Below are positions 6,209-8,150 of a stretch of 8,150 nucleotides of DNA, one piece after another. The translations under genes and the position numbers were made by a program. Source of the stretch: Defluviitaleaceae bacterium (lineage in GTDB: Bacteria; Bacillota; Clostridia; Lachnospirales; WRAA01). Each line of letters begins with the position of its first letter. Within the stretch, counting starts at the first letter, position 1. The notes under the pieces are model-generated. The model was not told where the DNA came from. It did no database searches and saw nothing but the letters and a program-made list of their open reading frames with translations. The stretch spans positions 1 through 8,150 of the forward strand of contig WRAA01000084.1 in the NCBI GenBank assembly GCA_009780445.1, read 5' to 3'.

Positions 6209-6221
6209 CAACTTTTATCGT

Positions 6222-7703
6222 TTACAACGTCACGCCCGTTTTGAATATGGTGAACTCTCGCGCGCCGACGGTTTCGTTACGCGCTTGCAGCTTGCCGGAG
6301 GCGAGGTCGCGGATGTGCGCGTAGAGTTCGTCGCGCAGGGTGTCCATGGGTGTGCCGCTTAGGAGGCGGCCGGCGTCGAAGTCGATCCAATTACGCTTTC
6401 TGTCGTAGAGCGCGGTGTTGCTGGAGATCTTGAGGGTGGGCGCGGGCGCGCCGAAGGGGGTTCCGCGGCCGGTGGTGAACAACACAAGGTGCGCCCCGCT
6501 GGCCGTCATGTTGCTGACGGACACAAGGTCGTTGCCGGGACCGGAGAGCAGGTTCAGGCCGCGCCGTGTCACAGGCTCGCAGTAGCCCAGCACATCAGCG
6601 ATGTCGGAATTGCCGCCCTTCTGGATACAGCCGAGGCTCTTGTCCTCCAAGGTGGAGATGCCGCCGGCCTTGTTGCCGGGGGACGGATTTTCGTAGATGT
6701 CCTGGCCGTTGCTGATATAGTAGCTCTTGAAATCGTTGATGAGGGAGACTGTGCGCTCGAAGAGTTCCGGCGTGCGGCAGCGGTTCATCAAGATGGTTTC
6801 CGCGCCGAACATCTCCGGCACTTCGGTGAGGATGACGGATCCGCCTTCGGCCACGAGCCTGTCCGCAAACGCGCCGACAAGCGGGTTCGCCGTAATGCCG
6901 GAGAATCCGTCGGAGCCGCCGCACTTCAGGCCGACAACAAGCTCGCTCATCGGCACGCTCTCGCGGGTGAACGCGGCGGCGTAGTCCGTAAGTTCGCGCA
7001 GTGCGTCCATACCTTCGGCGAACTCGTCCGCGCTGTCCTGCAAGCTTAGAAACTTCACGCGGCGCGTGTCATACTGCCCAAGCATCTCCTGCAGCATGGT
7101 GATGCTAAGGTTCTCGCAGCCAAGACCCAGCACCAGCACCGCGCCCGCGTTGGGGTGCCGCACAAGGCCGGCAATGGCGCGGCGGGTGTTCTCCAGATCG
7201 TCCGACAGCTGTGAGCATCCGTAGGGGTGCGGAAAGGCGTAGAGACCGTCGATACCCGCGCGGACAAGCTCCTGCCCCGCCCTTTCAAGCGCGGCGGCCG
7301 TGGAGTTGATGCAGCCCACGGTCGGCACGATCCAGACTTCGTTGCGTATGCCCACCTTGCCGTCCGGGCGGCGATAACCTTGGAAGCTCTCGGCCTCGCG
7401 CGGGGCGGGATGGGTGGAATTGGGCGCGTATTCGTATTCCAACAAGCCGCTTAGCGATGTGGCAAGGTTGTGTGTATGTACGGCACAACCCGCGGCGATG
7501 GGCGCGGTGGCGTGGCCGATTGGGTGGCCGTACTTGACAACGTTCGCGCCGCTCTCGATGGCGTTTAGGGCGACCTTATGCCCGGGCGTGATGTCCTGCG
7601 CCGCGGTTACGCTAAGCTCGCCAAGGTTAAGTTCTTCCCCCGCGGATATCGCGGCAAGCGCGACGGCTACGTTGTCGGCGGGGTGTATCTTCAAAAGCTT
7701 CAT
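6222..7703 (-). CDS. uxaA: Altronate dehydratase, full-length UxaA family
   Basis: This 493-residue protein is about the length of E. coli UxaA. The N-terminal SAF domain (about 1-85) includes KIHPADNVAVAL, ITPGHKVAL, YGHPIG and HTHN (76-79). The large galactarate/altronate dehydratase domain follows, with GYRRPDGKVGIRN (109-121), PHPYGCSQL (Cys163), GLGCENL, LKCGGSDGFSG (259-269), EVPEMFGAE (294-302) and KAGGISTLEDKSLGC. The expected reaction is dehydration of D-altronate to 2-keto-3-deoxy-D-gluconate, the metal-dependent step of galacturonate breakdown in the cytoplasm. A related sugar-acid substrate such as galactarate cannot be excluded. The ATG at 7703 matches the family N-terminus (MKLLKIHPADN); GGAG lies 11 bases upstream, a long spacing. 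The frame reaches a TTG at 7739 without an obvious site. No other uronate genes are in the window, so it stands alone here. Confidence 0.9.
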   Translation of the reverse strand: MKLLKIHPADNVAVALAAISAGEELNLGELSVTAAQDITPGHKVALNAIESGANVVKYGHPIGHATAPIAAGCAVHTHNLATSLSGLLEYEYAPNSTHPAPREAESFQGYRRPDGKVGIRNEVWIVPTVGCINSTAAALERAGQELVRAGIDGLYAFPHPYGCSQLSDDLENTRRAIAGLVRHPNAGAVLVLGLGCENLSITMLQEMLGQYDTRRVKFLSLQDSADEFAEGMDALRELTDYAAAFTRESVPMSELVVGLKCGGSDGFSGITANPLVGAFADRLVAEGGSVILTEVPEMFGAETILMNRCRTPELFERTVSLINDFKSYYISNGQDIYENPSPGNKAGGISTLEDKSLGCIQKGGNSDIADVLGYCEPVTRRGLNLLSGPGNDLVSVSNMTASGAHLVLFTTGRGTPFGAPAPTLKISSNTALYDRKRNWIDFDAGRLLSGTPMDTLRDELYAHIRDLASGKLQARNETVGAREFTIFKTGVTL

Positions 7704-7728
7704 AATTACAACAGCTCCAATCATTAGT

Positions 7729-7740
7729 GTTGTCTGCAAC
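7729..7740. promoter_or_regulatory. Small dyad at the predicted start site of the proximal uxaA promoter
   Basis: GTTG-TCTG-CAAC is a 4-bp inverted repeat with a 4-bp centre, overlapping the predicted transcription start (about 7737). It could be part of an operator for a sugar-acid repressor, but it is short and could arise by chance. Confidence 0.3.
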
Positions 7741-7743
7741 CTA

Positions 7744-7772
7744 ATTATAAGCTATTGCGCGCGGATATGCAA
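7744..7772 (-). promoter_or_regulatory. Proximal uxaA promoter (P2)
   Basis: The minus strand has a perfect TATAAT at 7749-7744, with TTGCAT (3/6) 17 bases upstream at 7772-7767. The predicted start near 7737 gives a leader of about 34 nt to the uxaA ATG. Confidence 0.65.
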
Positions 7773-7805
7773 GAAGGCAATCACTTTTCCCCATTCCAAC
7801 GATGC

Positions 7806-7851
7806 CCGGCGCACACGCACATAAAACGCGCCGGAACGCCCACAGGGGCGT
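7806..7851 (-). promoter_or_regulatory. Two adjacent GC-rich hairpins in the distal uxaA leader
   Basis: Reading minus, ACGCCC-CTGT-GGGCGT (7851-7836) is a perfect 6-bp hairpin with a tetraloop. One base later CCGGCGC pairs with GCGCCGG (7834-7806) around a 15-base loop. They begin about 16 bases after the predicted start of the distal promoter. Neither is followed by T residues, so they are not ordinary terminators. They could be a regulatory leader, the core of a small RNA or a remnant repeat. I recognise no known riboswitch class. Confidence 0.5.
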
Positions 7852-7859
7852 GCTTGTGA

Positions 7860-7902
7860 GTAAAAGCAACGCTATTTTACCCGGAAGCAAAGGCGGTGTC
7901 AA
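7860..7902 (-). promoter_or_regulatory. Near-consensus distal promoter (P1) with an overlapping dyad operator
   Basis: The minus strand carries TTGACA (7902-7897, 6/6), a 17-base spacer and TAAAAT (7879-7874, 5/6), the best sigma-A match in the window. A 21-bp dyad GTAAAA-N9-TTTTAC at 7860-7880 covers the -10 and the predicted start (about 7867), the classical place for a repressor operator. The transcript would run through two hairpins and the proximal promoter into uxaA, a leader of about 165 nt. Confidence 0.65.
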
Positions 7903-8037
7903 TCAAGGTTTTTGAGGTTCGTAAGGCGTATTGTTTTTGAGAATAGCATGTATTGTATAGCATAACTTACGCACAACAGCACCTACAGCGGTTAGATGGT
8001 GTTTGCCCTATTCACGTTTCTTTTGGTTATATAGCAC
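7903..8037. other. AT-richer intergenic stretch without a recognisable gene
   Basis: This is part of the 385-base gap between the uxaA start and the transposase. I see no credible gene on either strand. It holds a weak CGTAAG...CTTACG inverted repeat (7920-7925 and 7966-7971, 40-base loop). Towards the right it holds a TATATA stretch (8028-8033) followed by AGCACTTTAACTTAACG, which may be the left end of the insertion sequence whose transposase starts at 8089. The partner end lies outside the window. Confidence 0.4.
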
Positions 8038-8038
8038 T

Positions 8039-8066
8039 TTAACTTAACGTAGTTGTATGGTATAAT
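8039..8066 (+). promoter_or_regulatory. Promoter of the IS630-type transposase gene
   Basis: A perfect TATAAT lies at 8061-8066. TTAACT (4/6 to TTGACA) lies 16 bases upstream at 8039-8044. The predicted start is about 8073, leaving a leader of only about 16 bases before the TTG start codon. Confidence 0.62.
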
Positions 8067-8090
8067 GTAATCAAAGGTGGCGATTACATT
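8064..8090 (+). promoter_or_regulatory. Hairpin enclosing the transposase ribosome-binding site and start
   Basis: AATGTAATC (8064-8072) and GATTACATT (8082-8090) are perfect 9-bp inverted repeats. The nine-base loop contains almost all of the Shine-Dalgarno AAAGGTGG, and the right arm includes the first two bases of the TTG start codon. The left arm overlaps the -10 and ends just before the predicted transcription start. The hairpin can therefore form only in RNA that enters from upstream. Confidence 0.72.
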
Positions 8091-8150
8091 GGCAAAACCC
8101 ATATCAAACGATAAAAGAGAAGCTATAATAAAACACAAGCAAGCAGGAGA
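8089..8150 (+). CDS. IS630-family transposase, N-terminal fragment (runs off right edge)
   Basis: The TTG at 8089 starts an open frame of 20 full codons to the window edge, giving M-AKPISNDKREAIIKHKQAG. This matches the beginning of IS630-type transposases, which open with a helix-turn-helix domain for binding the element ends ('MAKPISNDKRE..I...G'). AAAGGTGG lies eight bases upstream, and a promoter and start-site hairpin precede it. An in-frame GTG at 8077 is possible but has no ribosome-binding site. Whether the rest of the gene is intact, and whether the element still moves, cannot be seen here. The family call rests on a short segment. Confidence 0.68.
   Translation, partial: MAKPISNDKREAIIKHKQAG

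Noticed and set aside
4988..6244. A 418-codon plus-strand open frame opposite the carboxypeptidase
   Set aside because: It is antisense to a gene with intact SxxK, SxN and KTG motifs, runs through the foldback element, and has a His/Arg-rich, domain-free translation.
7704..7739. The upstream TTG extension of uxaA (12 more residues)
   Set aside because: There is no ribosome-binding site before the TTG, it coincides with the predicted transcription start, and the family N-terminus matches the ATG at 7703.
7806..7851. The paired hairpins as an intrinsic terminator or a decayed tRNA
   Set aside because: There is no T-run on either side, and the arms do not fit the tRNA cloverleaf or a CCA/T-loop pattern.
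7806..8037. A small gene in the uxaA-transposase gap, such as a 13-codon minus-strand frame in the second hairpin
   Set aside because: It is very short, has no Shine-Dalgarno, and lies inside a hairpin loop and arm; there is no support for translation.

Overview
The window looks like chromosomal DNA of a Gram-positive bacterium of the phylum Bacillota, most likely class Clostridia. The evidence is a FloA flotillin paired with an NfeD protein, a DacF-like D,D-carboxypeptidase with an SH3b domain, strong AGGAGG-type ribosome-binding sites, sigma-A-like promoters and an IS630-type transposase start. Genus cannot be read from this sequence. The coding regions are GC-rich, and the far right end is visibly more AT-rich.

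Layout, in the direction of transcription. Everything from about 7.9 kb down to position 1 is on the minus strand; only the mobile element at the right edge is on the plus strand. (a) Positions 8039-8150 hold the start of an IS630-family transposase gene with its own promoter and a hairpin over its start codon. (b) Positions 7704-7902 hold two tandem candidate promoters and a structured leader upstream of a full-length UxaA-type altronate dehydratase (6222-7703). (c) A sigma-A-like promoter (6180-6208) drives a membrane-anchored SH3b/peptidase-S11 carboxypeptidase (4691-5998). A 125-bp foldback MITE-like element (6045-6169) lies between that promoter and the start codon, so it would be carried in the mRNA leader. 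An intrinsic terminator (4656-4679) closes this unit. (d) An extended -10 promoter (4592-4600) then starts a compact six-gene unit: nfeD, floA, an OmpR-type response regulator, its histidine kinase, an ECF sigma factor and the beginning of a probable anti-sigma factor, which runs off the left edge.

The six-gene unit is the main biological content. Apart from a 58-nt gap between nfeD and floA and a 38-nt gap before the sigma gene, its genes abut or overlap. In Bacillus subtilis the nfeD-floA pair is a target of the ECF sigma factor SigW in the envelope-stress response. Here the membrane-organising proteins, a two-component sensor and an ECF sigma/anti-sigma module appear to be co-transcribed. 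This suggests one self-contained module that senses the cell surface and remodels the membrane, next to a peptidoglycan-trimming carboxypeptidase. The co-regulation is inferred from gene order and is not proven.

No tRNA, rRNA or CRISPR array was recognised. The notable small-scale structures are the foldback element in the carboxypeptidase leader, the start-codon hairpin of the transposase, the dyad over a near-consensus promoter upstream of uxaA, a hairpin between the kinase and sigma genes, and a 17-bp tandem repeat between nfeD and floA.
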